Shown: positions 25,439 through 34,887 of the stretch, piece after piece
Numbering within the stretch: the stretch's first letter is position 1
How the letters are laid out: the number at the start of each line of letters is the position of its first letter
Origin: Thermoplasmata archaeon
Lineage (GTDB): Archaea; Thermoplasmatota; Thermoplasmata; Thermoplasmatales; Thermoplasmataceae
NCBI GenBank assembly: GCA_015520045.1
Contig: WAQW01000021.1
Location: 1 to 51,283, forward strand
Direction of reading: 5' to 3'
Length of the DNA: 51,283 nucleotides
The notes under the pieces: generated by a model
What the model was told of the DNA's origin: nothing
Databases searched by the model: none
The model's input: the letters and a program-made list of their open reading frames with translations, nothing else
Program-made: the position numbers and the translations under genes

Positions 25439-26953
25439 CTATTCGCTCATCCTGCGTTTGCGCTCTTTTTTGATCTCTGAACGCATCCTGCCAAGTGGAT
25501 AGTCATGCAAGTCAACGAATTTTATTATTTTTGATAGGGTTGGATGTACTCTTTTGATGCTAGCATATATATCCTGAGCGATCATTCTCAGATCATAATG
25601 CGCCTGAGGGGTACTCCTCAGCTCAACAAAATAGCACAACTCTCTCAGGTTGGCGTGGAGTATGACAGGATACCTATACCCAAATGGCACAGTATACTGA
25701 GCGACAGATTCTCCGTTTGTGTTTTTTATCATCTTCCATATCGAGGGCGCCCGATCCATTATGGAGGTAAATCTCTTCCTAAGCTCAGGGATGCTTCTGA
25801 TTGTCGGCGGAATATCATATCCATAGAGTGGTGTAAGTTTGCGCCTCACTACTGAAAGCATTCTGTGGCGTTGGAGTTCCCTGAAAGCACCGTAGTTAGT
25901 GTTTATGATGAATGTATATGGAACGAATTCATACCACCTTCCAGGTTTATCCCTTCTGTTATTCCTGATGAATGAATCACGTAGAACAAAAGAACCATCG
26001 TCTCGTTCGTGTGCGGCTTGAACTTTATTGCAATCCAGCAGAAAATTTCTTGCTTCATAAACACGGGCAAGTGCCTCTCTTTCTGGAAGATAGTTCCTCA
26101 GTGAAACGAGGTGTCCGTTATAAGAAGTGAGAGTTACGCAGGTTTCCCTATCCCTCTCCTTTAGATAATTCGCAAGCGAAACGGAATGCTGAGAGTTCAC
26201 ATCGTCAATCAGTTCTGGGAGTTCTTTTTTAAGCTCCAAGAAAAGCTCTTCCCCGATTCTCTGAAGTTCAGGAAGATCTGAATTGTAAAGTTTTATTATC
26301 AAATGATGAAACGCCCTACCGTTTCCACTCACCCCCAGGTTAGTGAGTGTTGATGAGGGCAACAGTGAACGGATCTCATCTAGAACGCGGGACTTCAGCG
26401 CCCTTGTGTAGGCCTTCTTCAACAAAGCATCACTTTCTTCAGGGGGATATTCCTCAGAAAATTTTTCAAATGGAAACATCTCCTCAAGATGAAGGTAAAG
26501 TTTCTCTCTGTAATCAGAATATGTCTGGAAAAGAGTATCACAGTATTCTTCATATCGTTCTGATATGCTTCCGGAAAAGCCCAGTGACTCGCCTTTTAAG
26601 TAAAGGTACTCACCATTTTTCCTGGCATCATATTCTACGTAGCGTGAAGATTTTTCTAGATAGGAGAGGCCGATCCGGTTTTCTTCTATATATTTTGAGG
26701 CAATATTGGATATGTTCTGGATGCCCACTTGAGCTGTAACCAGTTCTGCGATACTTTCATCACCATATTCAGAGAAGATTCTCCTGTAAAAATTACGTCC
26801 CCTGTTGGGATTATCTTTGAACTCGTGTTTGTAGACCTCTCGAATATCAAGTTCTGAGGATCTGCTGTACCTGGACATGAGAGCTCCACGATCGATCATC
26901 TTATCAATAGAAACCAAGAAAACATCTTTGTTGTGGTTAGAAAAATCTGCCAA
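25439..26953 (-). CDS. thyX: Two-domain ThyX-like flavin-dependent thymidylate synthase
   Basis: A protein of about 504 residues, twice the size of ordinary ThyX (about 220-250), which methylates dUMP using methylene-tetrahydrofolate and FADH2. The first half contains GALMSRYSRSSELDIREV, YGDESIAELVTAQVGIQN, and ENRIGLSYLEKSSRYVEYD, keeping the S-x2-E-x-S-x-RY part of the ThyX signature without RHR. The second half contains FRELQRHRMLSVVRRK, keeping RHR but not the downstream Ser. It resembles the long ThyX relatives known from bacteria. Start uncertain: conservation begins near NKDVFLVSIDK, so the TTG at 26953 (GGGTG 9 nt upstream) or the GTG at 26965 is likely. The open frame runs to 27055, but the extra residues are strongly basic and overlap the upstream gene. 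Confidence 0.75.
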   Translation of the reverse strand: MADFSNHNKDVFLVSIDKMIDRGALMSRYSRSSELDIREVYKHEFKDNPNRGRNFYRRIFSEYGDESIAELVTAQVGIQNISNIASKYIEENRIGLSYLEKSSRYVEYDARKNGEYLYLKGESLGFSGSISERYEEYCDTLFQTYSDYREKLYLHLEEMFPFEKFSEEYPPEESDALLKKAYTRALKSRVLDEIRSLLPSSTLTNLGVSGNGRAFHHLIIKLYNSDLPELQRIGEELFLELKKELPELIDDVNSQHSVSLANYLKERDRETCVTLTSYNGHLVSLRNYLPEREALARVYEARNFLLDCNKVQAAHERDDGSFVLRDSFIRNNRRDKPGRWYEFVPYTFIINTNYGAFRELQRHRMLSVVRRKLTPLYGYDIPPTIRSIPELRKRFTSIMDRAPSIWKMIKNTNGESVAQYTVPFGYRYPVILHANLRELCYFVELRSTPQAHYDLRMIAQDIYASIKRVHPTLSKIIKFVDLHDYPLGRMRSEIKKERKRRMSE

Positions 26954-27020
26954 ACTGATCAACACCCTAAAAAATGTCGGAAAATAAAATTTTCGTTTAT
27001 TAATAGCATATCTTCTGATA

Positions 27021-27527
27021 TTATTTTTTCTTACCCGCTTCCTCCGTGGGAACAAAGTACACGTCTGTTGGACTGATTTTAAGATTCCTTCTGAACTTGG
27101 CTCTTATGGGCATTCCAATGTAGAGATCCTCAGTATCAGCACCGATCAGCCTTCCCAGAAACAGTGAGTTAACACCATCAAATTCTACGAGCACCAGATG
27201 AAACGGTGTTTCGGGAAGAAACTCTTCACTCCCAAAGTAGCAGGTGGTGAACGAGTGGATCCTACCTTCCTTGGGAAGTTCATACCATTCTGTCTCCGCC
27301 CCACACATCATACAGTGGGCCCTAGGCGTTGCATAGACATATCCACACTTCTTGCACTTGCTGCCAAGAAGCTTTTTTTGCCCGAGCGCCTTAAAGAATT
27401 CCGAATCCTGAGCGTAGCTGTGGATATAATCTATCTCGTAGTGATATTTCACAATAAGTGGATCGAAGTTATAAATCTCGGTGCCTTGCTGAGACTCTGG
27501 CATTTTTGCGTTGGGGTTAATGGTCAT
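27021..27527 (-). CDS. DUF35 zinc-ribbon/OB-fold protein, thiolase partner
   Basis: A 168-residue DUF35 protein. The rubredoxin-like zinc ribbon CKKCGYVYATPRAHCMMCG has two CxxC pairs near residues 58-77. It is followed by an OB-fold (GRIHSFTTCYFG, PFHLVLVEFDGVNSLFLGRL). In archaea DUF35 proteins bridge acetoacetyl-CoA thiolase and HMG-CoA synthase; in actinobacteria they pair with Ltp2-type retro-aldolases. It overlaps the upstream thiolase-like gene by 4 nt, so the two are made together and very probably form a complex. Confidence 0.88.
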   Translation of the reverse strand: MTINPNAKMPESQQGTEIYNFDPLIVKYHYEIDYIHSYAQDSEFFKALGQKKLLGSKCKKCGYVYATPRAHCMMCGAETEWYELPKEGRIHSFTTCYFGSEEFLPETPFHLVLVEFDGVNSLFLGRLIGADTEDLYIGMPIRAKFRRNLKISPTDVYFVPTEEAGKKK

Positions 27528-28786
27528 CGTACCGCCTCCATAACAGTAACAGTTACATATGTTCCAGTTCCAGCATGACTGTGAATCAGACCTCTCTTCG
27601 GATTGGTCAACTGAAGTTTGTCGTTTCCGAAATGCTTTTTTATGGATCGCTGAAGCTGCCAGAACATAAAAACAGCCTGCATTATTCCTGTGGCACCAAC
27701 TGGATGCCCACTAGCGAGCAGACCACCCGAGAAATTAACGGCTACCTCTCCGTTGATATCCGCTTTCCCTTCTTCGACAAATTGACCACCTTCCCCATAC
27801 TTGCAGAACCCGAGATCCTCATAGGTCTGTATTTCGGATGAGGTATACGCGTCATGCAGTTCAACCGCATCAATCTCCTTGAGAGGATCGGTAATTCCGG
27901 CCATTTCATAAGCTTCCTTTGCTGCCGTTCTACCGGCCCTGAAAGAGTGAACACCGGGATACTTTAGATTCCTATAGTCGCTCTCCTTTTCGTTTGGGAG
28001 AAGGGGGACCTTCCCAAATGGTCTATCTGATAACCTCATGCTGTCAGTACCTGTTCCAATACCCTTGATAAGAATGGGGTGATCTGTCAGTTCAAACGCC
28101 TTCTCCTCTGATGCAAGTATGGCCACGGCAGCTCCATCAGACATCGTACATATATCGAGCCGTGTTAAGGGATATGAAACCATTGGTGAGTTCCTGACGT
28201 CTTCAACGGTGAGCTTCATAGGGCTCTGTGAGTAAGGGTTATAAATAGCATTTCCGTGGTTCTTAACGGAAACCTGTGCAAGTTGCTCAACTGTTGTGCC
28301 AAATTCATACATATGCCTGACGGCCATCATTGCATAGTATCCGGTGTAAAAACCTCCGACAGGGTAGTCAAAGTTGGTATCACTGGCTAGGGCAATGAAT
28401 TCATTACCCTTCCATGTATTAACGTGTGACATCGTTTCAAACCCATATACCACACAGGTGTCCATTCTTCCGGATGCAATTTCTTCGTAGCCTGTCTGAA
28501 AAGCCAGGCCACCTGTTGCTCCACCACCCTCTATCCTCTTGCTGGGTTTGGGCGTTAATCCAAGGTAGTCCTGTACCATTATTCCGGACATCAGCTGGCG
28601 CTGAAAATGATCTGAAAAATAAGATGCCACTGATCCATCTATCATACTCAAATCTGCATTTATGTCATTCATCGCATAATCAAAGGCCTTTTTAACTCTC
28701 AATCTAAAATCCATATTGGGGGTGGCTTTAGCAAATTTTGTTACACCTCCAGAAACCATATATACATTCCTTCTTTCGCCTGACAT
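27524..28786 (-). CDS. Thiolase-superfamily protein lacking the nucleophilic Cys
   Basis: A 420-residue SCP-x/archaeal-thiolase-type fold. Family landmarks are present: VELHDAYTSSEIQTYEDLG, NFSGGLLASGHPVGATGIMQ with the catalytic His, and HSHAGTGTYVTV near the C-terminus. The position of the nucleophilic Cys, normally in a segment like VExACASG, reads RIEGGGATGG, so Gly89 replaces Cys. A classical ping-pong thiolase reaction is therefore not expected. Ltp2-like aldolases of the same superfamily also work without that Cys and also need a DUF35 partner, which is the gene directly downstream. A role in acyl-CoA carbon-carbon bond cleavage or as a noncatalytic scaffold are both possible; annotation as acetyl-CoA acetyltransferase would be unsafe. 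Confidence 0.85.
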   Translation of the reverse strand: MSGERRNVYMVSGGVTKFAKATPNMDFRLRVKKAFDYAMNDINADLSMIDGSVASYFSDHFQRQLMSGIMVQDYLGLTPKPSKRIEGGGATGGLAFQTGYEEIASGRMDTCVVYGFETMSHVNTWKGNEFIALASDTNFDYPVGGFYTGYYAMMAVRHMYEFGTTVEQLAQVSVKNHGNAIYNPYSQSPMKLTVEDVRNSPMVSYPLTRLDICTMSDGAAVAILASEEKAFELTDHPILIKGIGTGTDSMRLSDRPFGKVPLLPNEKESDYRNLKYPGVHSFRAGRTAAKEAYEMAGITDPLKEIDAVELHDAYTSSEIQTYEDLGFCKYGEGGQFVEEGKADINGEVAVNFSGGLLASGHPVGATGIMQAVFMFWQLQRSIKKHFGNDKLQLTNPKRGLIHSHAGTGTYVTVTVMEAVR

Positions 28787-29033
28787 AATACCGGTTTGGA
28801 TATGCGAAGATTCTTAAAAAAATTATCCAATTCCCTATTGCAGAAAACTACTGTGAGGAAAGATCGGTTATTTTATTTTTTAGCGTACACAATAGATTCA
28901 CATACAGAGAGTAATACAGAAGTTACGATGGAAAATTCAGTATGGGCATAACAAAACCTTCCTGTAATTTTTGCCTTCTATTTTGTTCAGGTAGTGGCTC
29001 TGCCTTTTTAATGAGCAACGATTCACGAAACAT

Positions 29034-29042
29034 TTTATATAT
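29034..29042 (+). promoter_or_regulatory. TATA box for the secreted lipase gene
   Basis: TTTATATAT-like sequence (TTTATATATT region) centred 27 nt before the ATG at 29065. This supports that start over the upstream in-frame ATG at 28942. Confidence 0.55.
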
Positions 29043-29064
29043 TCTAATGTGCATATCAGAATGT

Positions 29065-29964
29065 ATGCGTTATAAAGGCACTGTGTATCTGGTTTTGATT
29101 ATCTTTACTGTAATCATGATGGCGCCAGTAAACGTACACACAACGACAGTAAATCAGTATGAAAACACTCCTGCCACTGTTGTGGGCAGTCAACATACCT
29201 ATGTGCTTCTGGTTCATGGTTATTCGCCCGGTGATCTTTCTGGAACGCCTAACACAGGCTCGTGGATCAGCGGAGTCGATTTCGAACAGCAGCTGATCGA
29301 TAGGGGCTACACTGTGGGAGTTGTATCATACTATGGAACTTTTACGGTATCCTTCAGCAACGGTTACACCTACACCAACAGCTCTTTCTTTGGTACTGCA
29401 AACACACCGATTCAAAACATTGGTGAGCAATTCGGAATTGCCATGGAAAAGATATTTTCTTCAGGAGTGTCCAATGTTGACATAGTTACACATAGTATGG
29501 GAGGGCTTGTCGTTCTTTATGCTCTTGAGCACTACCGCAACTCCCATATAAACATCGATAACGTGATATTCATAGCACCACCATTCGGAGGATCTCCTTT
29601 TGCGAGCGTGGCCAAGTACCTGGGACTCTCAGGATATGTTGGCTCCGAAGCATATCAGATGGTTGGGGGATCATCATTTCTTAATGCACTCGACTATGGG
29701 GCGGGCAGCGCTGTGAATAATTATCCCAATACGGTATGGACTATCTTCGCCGGTAACTATGATCCCTGGTGGGGTTATGTATTCTTCAGTGGAGAGAATG
29801 ACGGTGTTGTTTCAGTCGCATCTGCCACATATCTTGGATATAACAACCTCTTTGTATTTCCAGACCTTCACACCGGAAGTTTGGATGGATTGACATGGGG
29901 AGGTATATCTTACTTTGAAGATCAGAACGTTGCCTATGCCATGTTTGAAGTTCTAGCTAGCTGA
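29065..29964 (+). CDS. Secreted alpha/beta-hydrolase lipase or esterase
   Basis: An extracellular lipase-like enzyme of 299 residues from the chosen start. The N-terminus MRYKGTVYLVLIIFTVIMM is a signal peptide or anchor. The oxyanion region VLLVHGYSPGD, nucleophile elbow THSMGG, acid in GENDGVVS and base in FPDLHTG give a complete Ser-Asp-His triad in order. The fold resembles Pseudomonas/Bacillus-type triacylglycerol lipases and PGAP1-like hydrolases; the substrate is unknown. The ATG at 29065 is chosen because the signal peptide starts there and a TATA box lies 27 nt upstream. The longer frame from 28942 adds 41 residues with many Cys and no plausible export signal. Likely acts on extracellular lipids or esters. 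Confidence 0.85.
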   Translation: MRYKGTVYLVLIIFTVIMMAPVNVHTTTVNQYENTPATVVGSQHTYVLLVHGYSPGDLSGTPNTGSWISGVDFEQQLIDRGYTVGVVSYYGTFTVSFSNGYTYTNSSFFGTANTPIQNIGEQFGIAMEKIFSSGVSNVDIVTHSMGGLVVLYALEHYRNSHINIDNVIFIAPPFGGSPFASVAKYLGLSGYVGSEAYQMVGGSSFLNALDYGAGSAVNNYPNTVWTIFAGNYDPWWGYVFFSGENDGVVSVASATYLGYNNLFVFPDLHTGSLDGLTWGGISYFEDQNVAYAMFEVLAS

Positions 29965-30133
29965 TATAGTATTCACAAAACGTTATCTCTTACCGATCTG
30001 CGTAACAACATTCCTCATATCATTCATAACAGACTGAGTTTGATCACGGATCTGTGGATCAGGATTCGGCCTATCAAATTTTTATTAAAAAATAGAATGG
30101 TGAGCTTTCTGTTTTGAAATTTATGACTCAATT

Positions 30134-30141
30134 CTTATATT
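30134..30141 (+). promoter_or_regulatory. TATA box for the winged-helix/trm56 operon
   Basis: CTTATATT is centred 25 nt before the ATG at 30163, indicating a leaderless start there rather than at the GTG at 30157. Confidence 0.5.
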
Positions 30142-30162
30142 CATTGATGCGTTACCGTGCCA

Positions 30163-30666
30163 ATGGTCAACAGGATTAAGGTCATCAACGATGTGGGGGA
30201 GCTTGTTACCATTTTTCACGCTGCAGATAATGATATTAAAAGGCGCCTCCTTATCGATCTTTCCACAGGCTGGATAACTCTTCCAGCCATCATTGAAAAG
30301 TATGGCATAGAGGGCAAAAAGGCTCTTTTTTATCTTGACAAAATTAAGATGATCGAAAGCCAGTGGATGACGGGTGATAAGGGACCTGAAAAAGCCTACC
30401 ATACGTATTATACTAACGTGCAGATAAATGTTGTTGGAGATATAGAGGAGCTGGCGGACATAATAGGAGCGGCCACCCTCTCTGATGAGAAACTTGAAGA
30501 ATACGAAAACAAGATACTTGAAATGATTCCTGATAACACGGGTGTATTCATAGGCGATGTTTCAGAAAAACTCGGTATTTCCCAGACGCTACTTAGAGGA
30601 ATAATAAAGAGATCAAGCATTCTCACCATAAAGGGTTATAAGATCGAGCGGGTGGATATTTCTTAA
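30163..30666 (+). CDS. Winged-helix transcriptional regulator-like protein
   Basis: A 167-residue protein with two helix-turn-helix-like segments. The first is around residues 20-65 (KRRLLIDLSTGWITLPAIIE, GIEGKKALFYLDKIKMIES), typical of ArsR/COG3388-like archaeal regulators. The second is at the C-terminus (VFIGDVSEKLGISQTLLRG, then IIKRSSILTIKGYKIERV). No metal-binding cysteines are seen. Its stop codon is directly followed by the trm56 ATG, so the two genes form an operon. The target is unknown. Confidence 0.7.
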   Translation: MVNRIKVINDVGELVTIFHAADNDIKRRLLIDLSTGWITLPAIIEKYGIEGKKALFYLDKIKMIESQWMTGDKGPEKAYHTYYTNVQINVVGDIEELADIIGAATLSDEKLEEYENKILEMIPDNTGVFIGDVSEKLGISQTLLRGIIKRSSILTIKGYKIERVDIS

Positions 30667-31695
<1,029 letters not shown>

Positions 31696-31724
31696 AATCA
31701 GATTTCACTGGCCTAAAGGCAAAT

Positions 31725-31733
31725 GTTTATAAA
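31725..31733 (+). promoter_or_regulatory. TATA box for the SDR gene
   Basis: TTTATAAAA is centred 25 nt before the ATG at 31754, selecting this start over the ATG at 31748. Confidence 0.55.
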
Positions 31734-31753
31734 AAACGACATTTTTTATGTAT

Positions 31754-32524
31754 ATGGCCGGAAAACTTGATGGGAAGGTTGCACTCATTACCGGATCTTC
31801 AAGAGGCATCGGAAGATCTATTGCAGAAAGATTTTCTGCGGAGGGAGCCAGAATCGCAATCAACTACAACGAGGACAGAACAAGCGCAGAGCTACTGAAG
31901 AAAAAACTACCAGGTTCCGAAATATTCCTCGCAGACGTTTCAAACAGAGGAGAGGTCAGGGAAATGATAGACGGGATCAGGTCAAAGATGGGAGAGATTG
32001 ACATACTGGTTAACAACGCGGGAATCTGGCACCTTGCACCATTTGAAGAATACGAAGAAAAGATATTCGATCGTATGATTTCAGTTAACCTCAAGGGACC
32101 AATAAACTGTGTTATTGAATCCCTGAACAGCCTGAAGAAAACAAAGGGTTCAGTTATAAACATAGCATCAAATGCAGGGATAGGAACTGCCGCGAGAAAC
32201 ACAACTTTATATGCTATAACCAAGGCAGGAGTTATCATGTTGACCAAGCGCCTTGCGTTTGACTTGATGGGATATGGTATCCGCTCCAACGGTATTGCTC
32301 CCGGTTGGATAGAAACTGATATGACTGTTTCCAGTCTCTCTAAGGAGGAGAGAGAAAAGACCAGGGAGTGGTTTGCTTCGAGAACAAGTCTGAAGATGAC
32401 CGGGCTACCTGAGTATATTGCTGGTGCTGCACTCTTCCTGGCTTCCGATGATTCCAAATATATGAATGGGCAGATAGTTGTTGTAGATGGTGGAAGGCTT
32501 GATAATTTGACACATGCTGTCTAA
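31754..32524 (+). CDS. Short-chain dehydrogenase/reductase
   Basis: A classical SDR of 256 residues. Cofactor motif TGSSRGIG, DILVNNAGI, the catalytic Ser region INIASNAG, YAITK (the YxxxK pair), and the APGWIETDM segment are all intact. Residues after the second strand (NYNEDRTS) suggest NADP(H) rather than NAD(H), which is inference. Substrate unknown; sugar or 3-oxoacyl substrates are common in this group. Its own promoter and lack of operon partner give no further hint. Confidence 0.88.
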   Translation: MAGKLDGKVALITGSSRGIGRSIAERFSAEGARIAINYNEDRTSAELLKKKLPGSEIFLADVSNRGEVREMIDGIRSKMGEIDILVNNAGIWHLAPFEEYEEKIFDRMISVNLKGPINCVIESLNSLKKTKGSVINIASNAGIGTAARNTTLYAITKAGVIMLTKRLAFDLMGYGIRSNGIAPGWIETDMTVSSLSKEEREKTREWFASRTSLKMTGLPEYIAGAALFLASDDSKYMNGQIVVVDGGRLDNLTHAV

Positions 32525-33015
32525 AATTTTCTGACAATCCATGCACCTTCATTCGCAACGCTTAAGGATCCAACCTCGAGTTTTAGTTGCCTTCAGAAAA
32601 TAAAAGTATGTTTAAGCCCACCTCTATGCTTACGATCCTTATTCACCACTTAATGATACATCTGGCCCAATCGTTTTCCCTTTTTTCAACTATCCATTCT
32701 ATAATGCGATATGAAAAATATCCCTTCAGGTTTCTTCTGCTGGTAACGTAAACAGTTCAATGGAAAAACCTTCCTGAGCAAGACATGTTCTCAGCCGCCT
32801 GCGCATTGCGAGCTCGGACCGGAACACTAAGAATCTGATCTAATTCCGCGTCAACGGAATAGAATTGTTCGCACTCCTACCATTTTGTTCCAAGGGAATC
32901 GAAGAGAAGTCTCATATGATGCTGACTTGATAGCTAAGTAGAATACATGAAGTATTTCTTTTTTGATGAAATACCGCTGTGAAAAGCGTTTTCTTTTTAC
33001 CCAGCGAGGATGATC
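32525..33015. other. Intergenic spacer
   Basis: About 490 bp between the SDR and the MFS gene. A 6-bp palindrome ATTCCG/CGGAAT (32843-32848 and 32855-32860) is present. GAGG just before 33010 is probably the ribosome-binding site of the MFS gene. No gene or RNA structure is convincing. Confidence 0.4.
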
Positions 33016-34248
33016 ATGGAAAACAGGTACAACATCACCAGACTTGACAGGAAAATCTACTATCTGGGATTTGCCAGGTTTATTCGAGCCACCGGGAGAG
33101 TATCATCTTTCATTTTCCTGCCGCTGGTTCTCATAAGCGTCTATGGTCTCCCATTCATGCTTACCGGCCTTCTTATTGGATTTGCTACTCTCATCATGGC
33201 CATAGTTCAGATGTACTCGGGGAAAATGACGGATAAGATTGGAAGGAGATTCTTCATGATAATAATTCCTCTCCCGAACGTGGCGGCATACTTTGTTATG
33301 TATCTGGCGATACAGATCCACCTATCCGTTTACATTCTCCTTTCAACACTCTATATCAGTATATTTGTTAATGCCCTGCAGTATCCCGCTCTGCAGGCTG
33401 CAGTGGCTGATCTCAGCCCTCCTGAATTCAGGATGTCAGCTTACACCATCGTGAGGATTATGGCAAACACTGGGGCGGCCTTTGGTCCACTGTTTGGTGG
33501 GATCTTGGCAGGAATCGGTTTCCAGTACGTGTTTCTTCTTGCATCTATTGCAACCATTGTGGAGATACTGATACTGTTTTATGTCGTCCCTGAGACGTAC
33601 TCCCCTAATAAGGCCCAGAAGGGCAGATCTGTATTCAGCTGGAAGAAGAACATCCTCTTGGACAGGTACTTTCTAGCATTCATAGTGATAGGTGTTGTGT
33701 TTGCATTCTTTATGAGGCAAAATAGCATTTCATTAACGGTGTACGCTGTTGTGCTGGCAAGTCTACCGGTCACGTACCTCGGTTATATTTTTGCTCTGAA
33801 TGGGCTGATCGTAGTTCTGCTACAGTTTCCTATGCTCAAGCTCATGACCAAACGTTTCTCCGCAATGACGTGGCGTTCCGTCGGAGCGGCGTTTTATGCC
33901 TCTGCGTTCCTGATTCTGAGCATATCTCCTGCATTCTATATCATAATCATATATATGCTGGTCTCCACCATCGGTGAAAATTTTATATCTCCCACAACGC
34001 AGACCATAGTGACGAATATCGCACCCTCTACTTTGAGAGGAACATACATAGGAATTTACAGTTTTATGACTAGATTTGGTTCCTTCGCTGGAAGCTTCCT
34101 CGGTCTTATGATCCTATATCTTTTCAGAAACATCACCAGTACATTCTGGATATACATGGCTGTGGGCATGTTTCTCGTATCTCTTTCGTACCTCCTTCTT
34201 GGAATGACGCCATCACGACATATAAGCAAGGTTCCAGAGACAGACTGA
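33016..34248 (+). CDS. Major facilitator superfamily transporter
   Basis: A 410-residue inner-membrane protein with about 12 hydrophobic helices in two halves. The first cytoplasmic loop has a GKMTDKIGRR motif, the MFS motif A. FGPLFGGILAGIGF follows in helix 5. The gene resembles drug-efflux or sugar-type permeases, but the substrate cannot be inferred. GAGG at 33006-33009 is best spaced for the ATG at 33016; the ATG at 33010 would add two residues. Converges with the methyltransferase gene 8 nt away. Confidence 0.85.
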   Translation: MENRYNITRLDRKIYYLGFARFIRATGRVSSFIFLPLVLISVYGLPFMLTGLLIGFATLIMAIVQMYSGKMTDKIGRRFFMIIIPLPNVAAYFVMYLAIQIHLSVYILLSTLYISIFVNALQYPALQAAVADLSPPEFRMSAYTIVRIMANTGAAFGPLFGGILAGIGFQYVFLLASIATIVEILILFYVVPETYSPNKAQKGRSVFSWKKNILLDRYFLAFIVIGVVFAFFMRQNSISLTVYAVVLASLPVTYLGYIFALNGLIVVLLQFPMLKLMTKRFSAMTWRSVGAAFYASAFLILSISPAFYIIIIYMLVSTIGENFISPTTQTIVTNIAPSTLRGTYIGIYSFMTRFGSFAGSFLGLMILYLFRNITSTFWIYMAVGMFLVSLSYLLLGMTPSRHISKVPETD

Positions 34249-34256
34249 AGTGGAAG

Positions 34257-34826
34257 TTAGCGAGATATAACGTATCTATGGATATAATGCATGGTGAGGG
34301 ATTTTCGACGATCCAGAGTATATCCCCACCTTCTAAAGAAGCTCTCAAGCTCACTCTCTGAAAATCTGATATTCTCGGGAGGTCCGAAAGGAGTGTTCTT
34401 TTTAAATTCGATGAGTGTGAAGATTGGCCAATCAAGAGAATCAACTGCTTTCTGGATAAAATTTTCCTTGCAATTGAGATCGTGAAATGAATTTGACATG
34501 AAAATCAAACCCGCATCGTGGGGAACGTAGTCACAGAGATTGGCCTTCTCAACTATGATGTTATCGATTTTTTCCTCTGTGATCCTTTCAGCAAGCATAC
34601 GGAGGGCTATATCGTTAGAATCAACAGCTACAACGCTTCTGGAAAAACGTGAGAAGAGAACAGAGTAATATCCATCACCACAACCTGCATCAAGAATCCT
34701 CTCACCATCTCCTACCATTTCAATAACATATGAATCCGGGATCAACTGGCCCCGCATGTTCCTCGCAGCGACGTAGTGCTCTTTTGTGAATCTATGCATC
34801 CTGTTTCTCTCACCTTCTCCATCCAT
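34257..34826 (-). CDS. Class I SAM-dependent methyltransferase
   Basis: A 189-residue protein with Rossmann-type methyltransferase motifs: motif I ILDAGCGDGYYS, the acidic end of strand 2 VVAVDSND, and FMSNSFHDL around motif IV. The small size and lack of an N-terminal recognition domain suggest a small-molecule or lipid substrate, but this is inference. A TATA box 24 nt upstream supports the ATG at 34826 as a leaderless start; an internal ATG at 34799 remains possible. It is the last of three minus-strand genes after the lipid kinase and ADPS-like genes, but it has its own promoter. Confidence 0.8.
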   Translation of the reverse strand: MDGEGERNRMHRFTKEHYVAARNMRGQLIPDSYVIEMVGDGERILDAGCGDGYYSVLFSRFSRSVVAVDSNDIALRMLAERITEEKIDNIIVEKANLCDYVPHDAGLIFMSNSFHDLNCKENFIQKAVDSLDWPIFTLIEFKKNTPFGPPENIRFSESELESFFRRWGYTLDRRKSLTMHYIHRYVISR

Positions 34827-34845
34827 ATTCTGACATATGCTATTT

Positions 34846-34853
34846 TTTTATAA
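34846..34853 (-). promoter_or_regulatory. TATA box for the methyltransferase gene
   Basis: TTATAAAA on the minus strand, preceded by an AAAGG-like BRE and centred 24 nt upstream of the ATG at 34826. Confidence 0.5.
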
Positions 34854-34887
34854 CCTTTTGTAAAAAGCTGCAACAGGGATTCAAACC

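Noticed and set aside
26954-27055. Basic N-terminal extension of the ThyX-like protein
   Set aside because: Overlaps the upstream DUF35 gene and is unlike the family; a GTG or TTG start inside is better.
28942-29064. N-terminal extension of the lipase frame
   Set aside because: Cys-rich, with no export signal, and the TATA box and signal peptide point to the ATG at 29065.
31864-32457. A 197-codon minus-strand frame across the SDR gene
   Set aside because: Antisense to an SDR with complete catalytic motifs; no homology visible.
32843-32860. 6-bp palindrome ATTCCG/CGGAAT upstream of the MFS gene
   Set aside because: Expected by chance in a spacer of this size; no promoter element beside it.
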